A DNA stretch of 61,848 nucleotides, taken from contig JAVBJW010000023.1 of NCBI GenBank assembly GCA_031546805.1, forward strand, positions 1-61,848, in the 5' to 3' direction. The notes beneath the pieces are model-generated. The model was not told the DNA's origin. It made no database searches and saw only the letters and a list, made by a program, of their open reading frames with translations. Of this stretch, positions 29,436 to 38,216 are shown one piece after another (position 1 is the stretch's first letter; each line of letters starts with the position of its first letter). Origin of the DNA: Mesenet sp031546805 (GTDB taxonomy: Bacteria > Pseudomonadota > Alphaproteobacteria > Rickettsiales > Anaplasmataceae). The position numbers and the translations under genes were made by a program.

Positions 29436-30206
29436 TTAATCATCAGTTTCTATTTTGTTGCGATGTAAGTAAGACCATATTCTTTTATTGGCTAATACAA
29501 GAAACGCTGTTAAAATGATAAGGAAGCTAACTACTTTTAATCCTAATTTGTGTCTTACTTCCATCTCTGGTTCTGCTGCCCACTGCAAAAAATTTACAAC
29601 ATCATAAGCCATATTTTCAACAGTAGACTGACGTCCATCTTCATATTCAACAAGACCTTCAGATAGTGGAGGAGCCATGCTGAGCTTACCTATAGAAAAG
29701 TATTGATTTAAATATAAACCATTTTCATCAGCTTGATCACTGTCATAACCGGTTAGTAGTGAATATACATAATTTGCACCATCATGCCTTGCTTTAATCA
29801 TTAAAGATAAATCAGGTGGAAATGCACCGTTGTTAGAAGCCATAGCAGCCTGTTTATTAGCAAATGGTGGAACAAAATAATCAGAAGGAAGACCAGGTCT
29901 CTCAAACATATCACCTGTATCACTTGGACCATCTGTGATTTGATATGAACTAGCTATAGATTTAACTTCTTCTTCTGAAAAACCAATCTCTTTTAAGTTA
30001 CGAAATGCTATTTTATTCATAGAATGACATGCGGAGCAAACTTCCTTATATACTTTATAGCCACGTTGCACCGCTTCTTTATCAAATGAACCAGTAATCC
30101 CTTCAAATTTCCATTCTATTTTTTTTGGATCAGTTGGATGAAAATCTTCAGCGTAAGAACATAAAGATATCAGAGAAAACATAATGAATAGAATTCGCAT
30201 TAGCAT
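29436..30206 (-). CDS. petC: Cytochrome c1 of the bc1 complex
   Basis: 256 residues. A signal peptide of about 19 residues is followed by the covalent haem site CSACH (YKEVCSACHSMNKIAFR) at about 54. The sixth-ligand Met is probably in the KLSMAPPL segment at about 178, and a C-terminal membrane anchor lies at about 225-243. It transfers electrons from the Rieske centre to soluble or membrane cytochrome c. The start ATG overlaps the petB stop (TAATG), a tight operon junction. Confidence 0.95.
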   Translation of the reverse strand: MLMRILFIMFSLISLCSYAEDFHPTDPKKIEWKFEGITGSFDKEAVQRGYKVYKEVCSACHSMNKIAFRNLKEIGFSEEEVKSIASSYQITDGPSDTGDMFERPGLPSDYFVPPFANKQAAMASNNGAFPPDLSLMIKARHDGANYVYSLLTGYDSDQADENGLYLNQYFSIGKLSMAPPLSEGLVEYEDGRQSTVENMAYDVVNFLQWAAEPEMEVRHKLGLKVVSFLIILTAFLVLANKRIWSYLHRNKIETDD

Positions 30207-31423
30207 TACTTTATCTCTGATCCGATATCATTTAAAGAACTGGGTAGCTGAAGTGGTTTTTCATATTTACTAAGTAGTGGTAGGATAATGAAAAAATAAG
30301 AGAAGTAATAAAGCGTAGAAATCCTACTTAATGTAACATAAGGTTCTTCAACTCCTTGACCACCAAGCCAACCAAGAAAGAAAAAATTTGCTGTAAAGAT
30401 CCAAAAAAATATCTTAAATATAGGACGATATGCACCACTTTTAGTTTTAGCTCTATCAAGTGATGGAAGCAAAAACCATGTTGCAATTGAACCAAACATG
30501 GCAATTACACCAATTAACTTATTAGGTATTGAGCGCAAAATAGCATAAAAAGGTAAAAAATACCACTCAGGGACTATATGTGCAGGTGTAACCATAGGAT
30601 CAGCTTCAATATAGTTATCTGGATGTCCTAAATAATTAGGAGCATAAAAAATAAACATAAATAGCAAAACAAAAAATATGCCAAAAGTTATGCAATCCTT
30701 AGCTATATAATATGGATATATAGGGATTGTATCTTTGCTTGATTTCACCTCAATACCACTTGGATTACCTGAGCCAAATCTGTGCAAAGCAACGATATGA
30801 AGAAACACTAGAGCAATAATCACAAAAGGTAATAGGTAATGTAGTGCAAAAAAACGATTAAGGGTTGGATTATCAACAGAAAAACCACCCCACAGCCACT
30901 TCACTATATCTTCTCCAACAAGAGGTATTGCCGAGAATAGGTTAGTTATAACTGTTGCACCCCAAAAACTCATCTGCCCCCAAGGAAGAACATACCCCAT
31001 AAATGCAGTAGCCATCATTGCAAAAAATATAAATATTCCAATAAACCATACCAGTTCACGTGGCTTCTTGTATGAACCATAATATAAACCACGCAGTATA
31101 TGGATATATATAACCATAAAAAAAAACGATGCACCAACAGCATGAGTATAACGTATAAGCCAACCATAGTTTACATCGCGCATTATACGTTCAACGCTAT
31201 TAAACGCATGATCAACATGAGGAGTATAATGCATAGCCAAAAAAATACCGGTAATAATCTGTAAAATTAGTGCTATGCCAGCAAGTGAACCAAAATTCCA
31301 AGCATAGTTTAAGTTTTTAGGTACCTGATAAGATGCGGCATGCTTTAAAAATGAGCATATTGGTAACCTATATTCTATCCAACCTAAAATACCATGATTT
31401 TCTTTTTTGATAGTCTTACGCAT
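30206..31423 (-). CDS. petB: Cytochrome b of the bc1 complex
   Basis: 405 residues from the ATG at 31423. A TTG at 31438 is also open but lies further inside petA. About eight membrane helices are visible, with His-containing helices 2 and 4 (YTHAVGASFFFMVIYIHILR and LHYLLPFVIIALVFLHIVAL) that ligate the two haems. The Qo-site motif is PEWYFLPFYAILRSIPNK. This is the quinol-oxidising core of complex III. The order petA-petB-petC with small overlaps shows one operon. Confidence 0.96.
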   Translation of the reverse strand: MRKTIKKENHGILGWIEYRLPICSFLKHAASYQVPKNLNYAWNFGSLAGIALILQIITGIFLAMHYTPHVDHAFNSVERIMRDVNYGWLIRYTHAVGASFFFMVIYIHILRGLYYGSYKKPRELVWFIGIFIFFAMMATAFMGYVLPWGQMSFWGATVITNLFSAIPLVGEDIVKWLWGGFSVDNPTLNRFFALHYLLPFVIIALVFLHIVALHRFGSGNPSGIEVKSSKDTIPIYPYYIAKDCITFGIFFVLLFMFIFYAPNYLGHPDNYIEADPMVTPAHIVPEWYFLPFYAILRSIPNKLIGVIAMFGSIATWFLLPSLDRAKTKSGAYRPIFKIFFWIFTANFFFLGWLGGQGVEEPYVTLSRISTLYYFSYFFIILPLLSKYEKPLQLPSSLNDIGSEIK

Positions 31424-31979
31424 AAGATTTTTTACCAATTACAACAACATCATCACTAGAAAAGAAATAATCAGGAATAATTAAATTAAGTGGTGCAGGC
31501 CCTCCAACAACACGACCTGAAGTATCATAATATGAGCCATGACAAGGACAAAACCAACCATTACCATTTTGGGTCATATGTTCAATTGGAATGCACCCAA
31601 GATGAGTACAAACTCCAAGCATTATTAACCATTCATCCTTTCCTGGCATAACACGTTGCTGATCAGACTGTGGATCGCGTAAAGCTTTTTCATCAACAGC
31701 TCGTGCTGCCTCGATCTCTTGTTTAGTACGCCTACGAATAAAAACAGGTTTACCTCGCCATTTTACTTTTATACCTTGCCCTTCTCTAATCCCTGATAAA
31801 TTCACTTCTACAGTTGACATAGCTAAAACTTCTGCAGATGGATTCATCGACTTAATTAAAGGCCAAGCTGCACTAGCAATACCAAGCCCTGCCATGGTAC
31901 CTGCAGTTAAAATAATAAAATCCCTTCTTTTCTTTTTTTCAACTTTTTTATTACTTTCACTACATACAGAATTATTCAT
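31416..31979 (-). CDS. petA: Rieske iron-sulfur protein of the bc1 complex
   Basis: 187 residues. The N-terminus carries two adjacent Arg (KKRRDFIILTAGTMAGLG), a likely twin-arginine signal-anchor, linking it to the TatB-like gene in this window. The [2Fe-2S] cluster ligands are complete: CTHLGC at about 127 and CPCHGS at about 147, each giving one Cys and one His, plus the disulfide cysteines. GPAPLNL follows. It is first in the petABC operon, 197 bp from the divergent ankyrin ORF, so a promoter is expected in that gap. Confidence 0.95.
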   Translation of the reverse strand: MNNSVCSESNKKVEKKKRRDFIILTAGTMAGLGIASAAWPLIKSMNPSAEVLAMSTVEVNLSGIREGQGIKVKWRGKPVFIRRRTKQEIEAARAVDEKALRDPQSDQQRVMPGKDEWLIMLGVCTHLGCIPIEHMTQNGNGWFCPCHGSYYDTSGRVVGGPAPLNLIIPDYFFSSDDVVVIGKKSYA

Positions 31980-32176
31980 TTATTATTTCCACTCTCTATA
32001 ACTTTAATTTTTTAAATATTATATACTTAAGGTGTAAAACAAATTATATGAAATATTTATTGTATAACAAATAAAAATTTTCAAATTGAATTGATGCCTC
32101 GAACAAAAAGGATTGATTTTTTAGTATATTATATGAATATATAAATTATCTTATAAAATTAAAAAGGAAAAATATT

Positions 32177-32542
32177 ATGTTATTTAGTACCGGATTACTG
32201 TGGGCTACTAAATATGGCTATATAAATATAGCAAAGCTTCTAATTAAAATAGGAGCAGATGTTAATATTCTATGTCAGCATGGCAGTACCACCCTTCATT
32301 TGGCTGTTATAAATGGCCATACAAAAGCAGTATTTATGCTTTTAATCTATGGTGCAACCTTAAATGATAAGGATAGAAATAAAATAAATCAAAATTCTAG
32401 TCTTAAAAAGTGTTTAACAGCATTTGAACAAATCAAAGCAATGCCTAACTTAGGTAAGTTAATAGAGATGAATAAGAGTAAAGATAAAAAAGAAAAAGTT
32501 ATTTCTCAGTACATGGATGATTACAATAAAAAAATGAACTGA
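32177..32542 (+). CDS. Small ankyrin-repeat protein, likely 5' part of an ANK/F-box gene
   Basis: 121 residues. Two ankyrin repeats occupy the first 70 residues (LLWATKYGYINIAKLLIKIG and TLHLAVINGHTKAVFMLLIY), then a charged helical region ending DDYNKKMN. A run of seven A at 32528-32534 lies just before the stop. One more A would bring the ribosome into the frame of the next ORF, which is open from 32530 and carries an F-box-like motif. The ATG at 32177 follows AAAAAGGAAAA, a good ribosome-binding site. See the separate finding on the fusion. Confidence 0.7.
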   Translation: MLFSTGLLWATKYGYINIAKLLIKIGADVNILCQHGSTTLHLAVINGHTKAVFMLLIYGATLNDKDRNKINQNSSLKKCLTAFEQIKAMPNLGKLIEMNKSKDKKEKVISQYMDDYNKKMN

Positions 32543-32610
32543 TTATAAAATTTAAAACTGTTAAGGAAAATTATGGCTCTCATGAGCAATTATCTTTTAT
32601 ACCTGAGTCT

Positions 32611-32925
32611 TTGTTTTCTATGATAAAAAATATGGTACAAAATTATAAAAAAGAGAAAATTGCACCTAAAATTTTAACTGCTTTTTTAACAGAGAAAAAT
32701 GTACAAGGAGGAGAATATATAGGTCCAAACTTAGGTAAATACTTGGATCATAAAGACATAGAAAATCTTGCTTTAGTAAGTAATAGTACCTATCAAAACC
32801 TTAAACCACTCAACACATTATTAACTCAACTCAAAAAAGTAGCCCATGCAGTACCAAAAAGTTCATTAGCCGAAGTTAATGTTGGGCAAAAATATCAAAG
32901 TACTCACGCTCAACATAATATTTGA
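32611..32925 (+). CDS. F-box-like domain ORF, likely 3' part of an ANK/F-box gene
   Basis: 104 residues counted from a TTG at 32611 (first ATG at 32620). The frame has no good start signal of its own and is open upstream to 32530, inside the preceding ankyrin ORF. Residues about 38-68 read IGPNLGKYLDHKDIENLALV followed by SNSTYQNLKPL. This closely follows the F-box pattern (L..yLd.kDl..lalVs..w..l), the eukaryotic SKP1-binding motif. A polar tail of about 35 residues follows. Bacterial F-box proteins are secreted effectors that recruit host ubiquitin ligases, as in Legionella and Orientia. Function here is inference. Confidence 0.6.
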   Translation: MFSMIKNMVQNYKKEKIAPKILTAFLTEKNVQGGEYIGPNLGKYLDHKDIENLALVSNSTYQNLKPLNTLLTQLKKVAHAVPKSSLAEVNVGQKYQSTHAQHNI

Positions 32926-32935
32926 CAATTGGATT

Positions 32936-32968
32936 AAAGTATACAGATATTTTATATCTGTATACTTT
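32936..32968 (+). terminator. Perfect 15-bp hairpin after the F-box-like ORF
   Basis: A 15-bp perfect inverted repeat (AAAGTATACAGATAT at 32936-32950, complement at 32954-32968) with a TTT loop begins 10 bp after the stop. It is AT-rich and not followed by a T run, so it may be a bidirectional terminator or a repeat unit. Confidence 0.45.
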
Positions 32969-33284
32969 ATCTTAGCAGCAGTAAAAATATACATCATTAA
33001 AAGATTTGATATATTAATATAATATAGTATATTATTTTACTAAATTAATAGTAAACTTTCAAATTACACTTTAAGATGTTTACTATTTTATAGTGAAATT
33101 TGAGATTGCCTTTCGAATTCAACATTTAATTGATTTAACAGTTGTTCATAACTTTCAACAAACAATAGTTTAGGTTTTATAAAGTGGAATTATATTAATA
33201 ATAAAGTAAATTTATTACTAAATTTACTTGTCAAGTATTTAATAAATTGATATATTAAGATAGTTAATTAATTTAAGAAATAAA
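32969..33284. other. Non-coding gap, no gene seen
   Basis: 316 bp of very AT-rich sequence between the hairpin and the hypothetical gene at 33285. I see no open frame of note, RNA gene or clear inverted repeat. It probably contains the promoter of the next gene. Confidence 0.4.
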
Positions 33285-33713
33285 ATGACAAGAATAAACC
33301 TAAAAATTTTCTTAGAAGACTCTGATTCAAAAGACACTGGTAATTTTTCAAATAAAGTAAAAATATTATCACATAAGATAGAAACACAAGTCAATGGAGG
33401 CTCAATCAGTATTCCGCCTGACTCTGACTCGGTAAAGATAAGAAATGCATTAGAAAAAAAGAAAGATACATATGAGAATATAGATGAAGAAATGAAATAT
33501 AAAGGTATAAACGTAGGCTTAAATCTAGATCAAAGTTCAGATATGCAAACATTCACTGCAGATGAAATAGAGCAAATAGATAAAATATTAAATAAACAGG
33601 ATAATTCTCAACCTGCATTCACTGATCATACGTATGCCAAACCGACTACTTATATATTCACACCTAAAGTTGACAATAAAACCAATAATACAATTGGTTT
33701 TAATCACTTGTAG
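33285..33713 (+). CDS. Hypothetical protein, 142 residues
   Basis: A hydrophilic protein with no signal peptide or membrane segment and an acidic, Asn/Asp/Lys-rich composition. It has a helical central part (IRNALEKKKDTYENIDEEMK) and a Thr/Pro/Asn-rich C-terminus. No family is recognised. It stands alone between two non-coding gaps, next to the ANK/F-box pair. Its size and polarity would suit a secreted or regulatory protein, but there is no direct evidence. Confidence 0.5.
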   Translation: MTRINLKIFLEDSDSKDTGNFSNKVKILSHKIETQVNGGSISIPPDSDSVKIRNALEKKKDTYENIDEEMKYKGINVGLNLDQSSDMQTFTADEIEQIDKILNKQDNSQPAFTDHTYAKPTTYIFTPKVDNKTNNTIGFNHL

Positions 33714-33787
33714 CAAGTAATAGGTTCTATTGACTTATAGCGCTAATATGCTAAAAATCAGTTATACATTTGTCAATAATTTAATTA

Positions 33788-36049
33788 ATGCAACAGGGTA
33801 AGTTAAGTCATATTGAAGAATTAGAGCTAAATAGCTGTAGGGGCAGTGATGTAATAAAAAGTATAATAAATAGCATGGCTTTTTCTTGGTCGCTATTTCA
33901 AATACTTATTGCTTCTCCTATTTTTATTTGGCTTTCAGCACATTTAAACTTTGCAGGAGCAGTATTAAATGATTTTCAGTTTCGTTCAATACACCTGAGT
34001 TTTGCATTATTTCTAGCTTTTTTTTCTTTTTCTACGTCTAACAATCGACCTAATAAATTATCTGTAATTTTAGCGCTTGCATCATCATTTTCAGTGCTTT
34101 ATTTATTTGTATTTTATGAAGAGTTAGCAGTTAGAGTTGCAATGCCAACTAATGGTGACTTAATCGTTTCAATAGTTGGAATTTTGCTTCTGCTTGAAGC
34201 TGCTAGAAGAACAGTTGGCTTACCAATAGTTATTATCAGTTCTATTTTTTTATTATATTCCTACTTTGGGCAGTATATGCCTATAATTTTAGCACACAAA
34301 GGAAATTCTTTAAGTGCTATTTCTTCACATGAATGGTTATCTTCAGAAGGAGTGTTTGGCATTGCTTTGGGAACCTCAACCAGCTTTATCTTCCTTTATG
34401 TATTATTTGGTGCATTGCTTGAAAAAGCTGGAGGTGGAGAATTTTTTATAAAACTGTCTTTCGCTTTACTTGGAAAATTTACTGGTGGACCCGCAAAAGC
34501 TGCTGTGGTTGCTTCTGGTTTAATGGGTATGATTTCTGGTTCTTCTATCGCTAATACCGTTACCATAGGAACTTTTACTATTCCTCTGATGAAAAAAATG
34601 GGCTTGAGTGCAGAAAAAGCTGCTGCTATTGAAGTTTCTGCAGGGGTAAACGCGCAAATTATGCCACCTGTTATGGGTGCCGCAGCTTTTTTAATATCAG
34701 AGTTTTTATCAATACCATATGCTCTAATTATTAAGTATTCTATCGTGCCTGCTGTGTTAATTTATATAACATTACTTTATATTGTGCATCTTGAAGCATG
34801 TAGGTTAAATGTTAGTAAAGATGACGCAATCAGGAGAACAAGCACCAAGCCTACTTATTATGCTATACTGATGTGTTTAATGTCAGTTTGCTGCTTTGTT
34901 ATTTTTTGTGGAGTGACTTATATCCTAATAGAAGGCCTTTATTATTTTCCAGGAATAAAAGCAATTTTTCTTGATAAAAGTATTTATTTTATATCTTTTC
35001 TGCTGATATCTATTTATGCATTGATCTTGTGGTATCAATCCAAAGACTGGAAAGATGAGAATCAATTACTAAACCTGAAGCAAACATTTAAATCTGGATT
35101 GCACTATTTTATTCCAATATCTATTTTAATTTGGTGTTTAACAATAGAAAGAATGTCGTCTGTTTTATCATGTTACTGGACCATAGTATTTCTCATATTT
35201 ATGTTACTAACAGAAAATGTGATTATATCCTTTTTTAAAAAAGAAAAAGTTAACATAATTACCATGCTCAAGAGTAACATTAATGGACTATACGAAGCCA
35301 TGACTACTGGTGCAAAAAATATGGTAGCAATAGCAATTGCAACTGGTACTGCTGGTATTATAGTTGGTTCAGTAGCGCTTACAGGATTTGGACTATCGAT
35401 CGGTAATTTAATAGACAATTTAGCCAGTGGAAGCTTGCTTATAACACTAATTTTAACTGCAATAATATGTGTTATTTTAGGGATGGGGATGCCAACGACC
35501 GCTTGTTATATAGTTGTTTCAACGCTTATGGTTCCTGTTTTAAACCATGTTATAAAGGTAAACGGGCTAAGTGTTGCTCCAATTACACTACATTTATTTG
35601 TCTTCTATTTTGGCCTGATGGCAGACATTACTCCTCCAGTTGGTTTGGCTTCTTATGCAGCAGCTGCAATAGCGCAAGCTAATACACTTAAGACAGGCAT
35701 TCAAGCTTTTCATTATAATATTAGGACGATGTTAATTCCATTTGCATTTGTATTTAATAACGAGTTGGTCTTATACAATATAAAAAGTATATCACATGCT
35801 ATATATACAGTAATTACATCTTTAATTGGTTTAATAGCAATATCTTCTGGAATGCAGGGATACTTTATTAGAGAAAATAAATTTTACGAATCAGCTCTAC
35901 TGTTAGCAGTAGGTTTTATCCTACTCTTTCCTAAGATAATTATTGCTTTTGGCTCTGTGTATGCTAGTTATTCATACGCATTGTCTGCTGTCATTTTGTT
36001 GGGTGTAGTTTTTTTACAAAGCAGAGGTAGATTGAAAGAGGTATTATAA
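33788..36049 (+). CDS. TRAP transporter fused permease (4TM/12TM, DctQM type)
   Basis: 753 residues and about 18 hydrophobic segments. The N-terminal four form the DctQ-like part, and the rest is DctM-like, with family-typical AAVVASGLMGMISGSSIANT, GVNAQIMPPVMGAAAF and a second-half repeat GMGMPTTACYIVVSTLMVPV. TRAP permeases import organic acids using a Na+ gradient and need a periplasmic DctP/TAXI-type receptor, which is not encoded nearby. The substrate is therefore unknown. The ATG at 33788 lacks a strong ribosome-binding site. The cvpA start follows the stop directly. Confidence 0.9.
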   Translation: MQQGKLSHIEELELNSCRGSDVIKSIINSMAFSWSLFQILIASPIFIWLSAHLNFAGAVLNDFQFRSIHLSFALFLAFFSFSTSNNRPNKLSVILALASSFSVLYLFVFYEELAVRVAMPTNGDLIVSIVGILLLLEAARRTVGLPIVIISSIFLLYSYFGQYMPIILAHKGNSLSAISSHEWLSSEGVFGIALGTSTSFIFLYVLFGALLEKAGGGEFFIKLSFALLGKFTGGPAKAAVVASGLMGMISGSSIANTVTIGTFTIPLMKKMGLSAEKAAAIEVSAGVNAQIMPPVMGAAAFLISEFLSIPYALIIKYSIVPAVLIYITLLYIVHLEACRLNVSKDDAIRRTSTKPTYYAILMCLMSVCCFVIFCGVTYILIEGLYYFPGIKAIFLDKSIYFISFLLISIYALILWYQSKDWKDENQLLNLKQTFKSGLHYFIPISILIWCLTIERMSSVLSCYWTIVFLIFMLLTENVIISFFKKEKVNIITMLKSNINGLYEAMTTGAKNMVAIAIATGTAGIIVGSVALTGFGLSIGNLIDNLASGSLLITLILTAIICVILGMGMPTTACYIVVSTLMVPVLNHVIKVNGLSVAPITLHLFVFYFGLMADITPPVGLASYAAAAIAQANTLKTGIQAFHYNIRTMLIPFAFVFNNELVLYNIKSISHAIYTVITSLIGLIAISSGMQGYFIRENKFYESALLLAVGFILLFPKIIIAFGSVYASYSYALSAVILLGVVFLQSRGRLKEVL

Positions 36050-36694
36050 ATGTTTGATATTATAGTTATTTTTGTAGTAATTCTTTGTGTTTTTGTTTCT
36101 TTTATGAGAGGAGCCCTGAAAGAATTGTTTGGATTGATGGGAATGTTTTTATCTATACTACTTACAATCAATCACTTTGATTTTTTTAAAACGAACTACA
36201 TGAGTATGAAGTATATAGAGTCTGAATTTGTTGCAAATATTCTTTCTACAATTTCTGTTTTTGTTATTATCACTACAGCTATTGTAATAGTAAATAGCTG
36301 GATCATGTATGTACTTAGTCCAATAAGACTTGGGGTGGTAGACAGATTAAGCGGTATATTTATTGGTGTATTAAAAGGAATTTTATTTTCTTCTATTTTG
36401 TTTTTTATTATAGAGATTTACTATTTCACTTTTTATACTAAAAACGAGAGTGAGAACAGTGACGTGGAAAATATTTTACCTGATTGGTTAACCGACTCGC
36501 ATTCTTACCCTTTATTTTATACAATAGAAAACAATTTGAATAAATATATACCACAACCATTGTACGATAAAGTCAAAAAACTTGGCCATAATTTAAATGA
36601 TATTGTAAGCAAAAAATTGCAAAATGAAGAGAAACAGGAAGATAGTAAGCAAAAAAATAAAAGCAACAAACAGGTGCATAAGAAGGATAAATAA
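36050..36694 (+). CDS. cvpA: CvpA-family membrane protein
   Basis: 214 residues. Four hydrophobic segments occupy residues 1-125, with the CvpA motif MRGALKELFGLMGMFLSILL and later DRLSGIFIGVLKGILFSSIL. The last 70 residues are hydrophilic and Lys-rich. CvpA was named for colicin V production. In general it is an inner-membrane protein linked to envelope stress resistance. Its ATG directly follows the TRAP permease stop, so it is coupled to it. Confidence 0.82.
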   Translation: MFDIIVIFVVILCVFVSFMRGALKELFGLMGMFLSILLTINHFDFFKTNYMSMKYIESEFVANILSTISVFVIITTAIVIVNSWIMYVLSPIRLGVVDRLSGIFIGVLKGILFSSILFFIIEIYYFTFYTKNESENSDVENILPDWLTDSHSYPLFYTIENNLNKYIPQPLYDKVKKLGHNLNDIVSKKLQNEEKQEDSKQKNKSNKQVHKKDK

Positions 36695-36757
36695 AAATTG
36701 TTTTCCTTTCTAAAAGGTAATATATTAATTCAAGCTATCTGTTCTAAATATTTAAAG

Positions 36758-37621
36758 ATGCAGAATTTAAAAGAACTCTCACATAGAATTAAAAACATTA
36801 AGTCGATACAAAAAACAACGAAGGTGATGCAAATGATATCGGCAGCTAAGCTTAGGCGTAGCGGGCAGCAGTTGATAAATTCAAGATTATATCTATCTAA
36901 GATATATAGTACGTTATCTAGACTGATGCTAGAGCTTAGCGAAAATGACTGTCAAACTACATTTAAAACACAAAAAAACTCTCATCTATTGATTCTAATA
37001 GCTTCCGATAGAGGTTTGTGCGGTAATTTTAATTCTTCAATTATAAAATTGACTAAATCTTATATAGATAGGTTACCTGAGGATAAAAAAGAAGTAGACA
37101 TCGTTATATTTGGTAAGAAAGCATATGATATGATAAAGAATCAATCTAAAAATATCATAAGAGTCTTTAACTGCAACAAAATCACTTTTTCTCATTTGCA
37201 GAGTCTAATTGATCAAGTACCTAATTTTTACTACTATAATACAATAGAAGTTTTCTATAATAAATTCTACAATACTTTTACACAAAAATCTTTGCGTCAG
37301 ATCCTACTTCCATGGGGTAGTGATTCATCATTAATTGATAATAGTGTGATTCAAGATCAAAACTCATGTTACGAGTATGAAGTAGATAAAGAATTCTTAT
37401 TAGATTTCTTAATGAAAAATTATATAATTAGTTCTTTGTATTCTGGATTACTTGAAAGCGTCACTAGCGAACATAGTGCTCGGATGATTGCAATGGAGTC
37501 AGCAAATCGCAATACAAAAGAAATGTTGAATAAATTAATATTAACGTATAATCGTTCTCGTCAAGCAGCAATTACAACTGACTTAATTGAAGTTATAGGA
37601 GGCGCTGAGGCTTTAAGCTAG
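36758..37621 (+). CDS. atpG: ATP synthase gamma subunit
   Basis: 287 residues from the ATG at 36758 (QNLKELSHRIKNIKSIQKTT is the conserved start). A TTG at 36698 would add 20 unconserved residues. Motifs: TKVMQMISAAKLRRSGQ, SDRGLCGNFNSSI and the C-terminal ESANRNTKEMLNKLILTYNR with RQAAITTDLIEVIGGAEAL. This is the rotating central stalk of F1. As in other Rickettsiales it is separated from the remaining atp genes. The gap to cvpA is short. Confidence 0.95.
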   Translation: MQNLKELSHRIKNIKSIQKTTKVMQMISAAKLRRSGQQLINSRLYLSKIYSTLSRLMLELSENDCQTTFKTQKNSHLLILIASDRGLCGNFNSSIIKLTKSYIDRLPEDKKEVDIVIFGKKAYDMIKNQSKNIIRVFNCNKITFSHLQSLIDQVPNFYYYNTIEVFYNKFYNTFTQKSLRQILLPWGSDSSLIDNSVIQDQNSCYEYEVDKEFLLDFLMKNYIISSLYSGLLESVTSEHSARMIAMESANRNTKEMLNKLILTYNRSRQAAITTDLIEVIGGAEALS

Positions 37622-37633
37622 GAATATAATAAA

Positions 37634-38215
37634 ATGACACAACAGCCATCTGATCAAGAAGCAGAGGAAGCATTAAAACTTTTAATTAAATGGATTGGTG
37701 ATGATCCACATAGGAGTGAATTACTTACTACTCCTAAAAAGACTCTGGATATTTATAAGAAGTTTTTTCACGGATATCATTTATCAGCAGAAGAAGTTTT
37801 AAGAGATGGAGTTTTAAGTTGTAAGGGCTACAAAGATATGGTAACCTTGTGCAATATTGACTTCTTATCTTATTGTGAACATCACATAGTGCCTATAGAA
37901 GGGGTGATTAGTATAGCATATATACCAAATGATTATATAATTGGTATTAGTAAGCTTATTAAATTAGTAGATGTTTTTGCAAAGAGGTTACAAATACAAG
38001 AGAGACTCACTATGCAAATAGCTGATTCTATTAACAGTTACTTAAATCCAAATGGAGTAGCAGTTTTTATTGAAGCAAAGCACCTATGTTTAGGTCATTA
38101 TAATAGTAGAACAAATGACTATATGATGCAAACTAGCTCCATGTTGGGGCTATTTGAAACAGATGCAAATTTAAGACAAGAGTTTTTTTTACAGATAAAA
38201 AATAAGGAGAAGTAA
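37634..38215 (+). CDS. folE: GTP cyclohydrolase I FolE
   Basis: 193 residues. The zinc site and active site are visible: CNIDFLSYCEHHIVPIEGV (Cys-Glu-His-His) and a second Cys in KHLCLGH. FolE makes 7,8-dihydroneopterin triphosphate from GTP, the first step to folate. The usual family wording around the second Cys differs (HLCLGHYNSR rather than HLCMxMRG), so the enzyme is slightly divergent. It lies 12 bp after atpG. Confidence 0.9.
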   Translation: MTQQPSDQEAEEALKLLIKWIGDDPHRSELLTTPKKTLDIYKKFFHGYHLSAEEVLRDGVLSCKGYKDMVTLCNIDFLSYCEHHIVPIEGVISIAYIPNDYIIGISKLIKLVDVFAKRLQIQERLTMQIADSINSYLNPNGVAVFIEAKHLCLGHYNSRTNDYMMQTSSMLGLFETDANLRQEFFLQIKNKEK

Positions 38216-38216
38216 A

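Noticed and set aside
32936..32968. Perfect inverted repeat considered as a CRISPR repeat or a transposon end
   Set aside because: There is only one copy and no spacing pattern or target duplication. A hairpin after a gene is the simplest reading.
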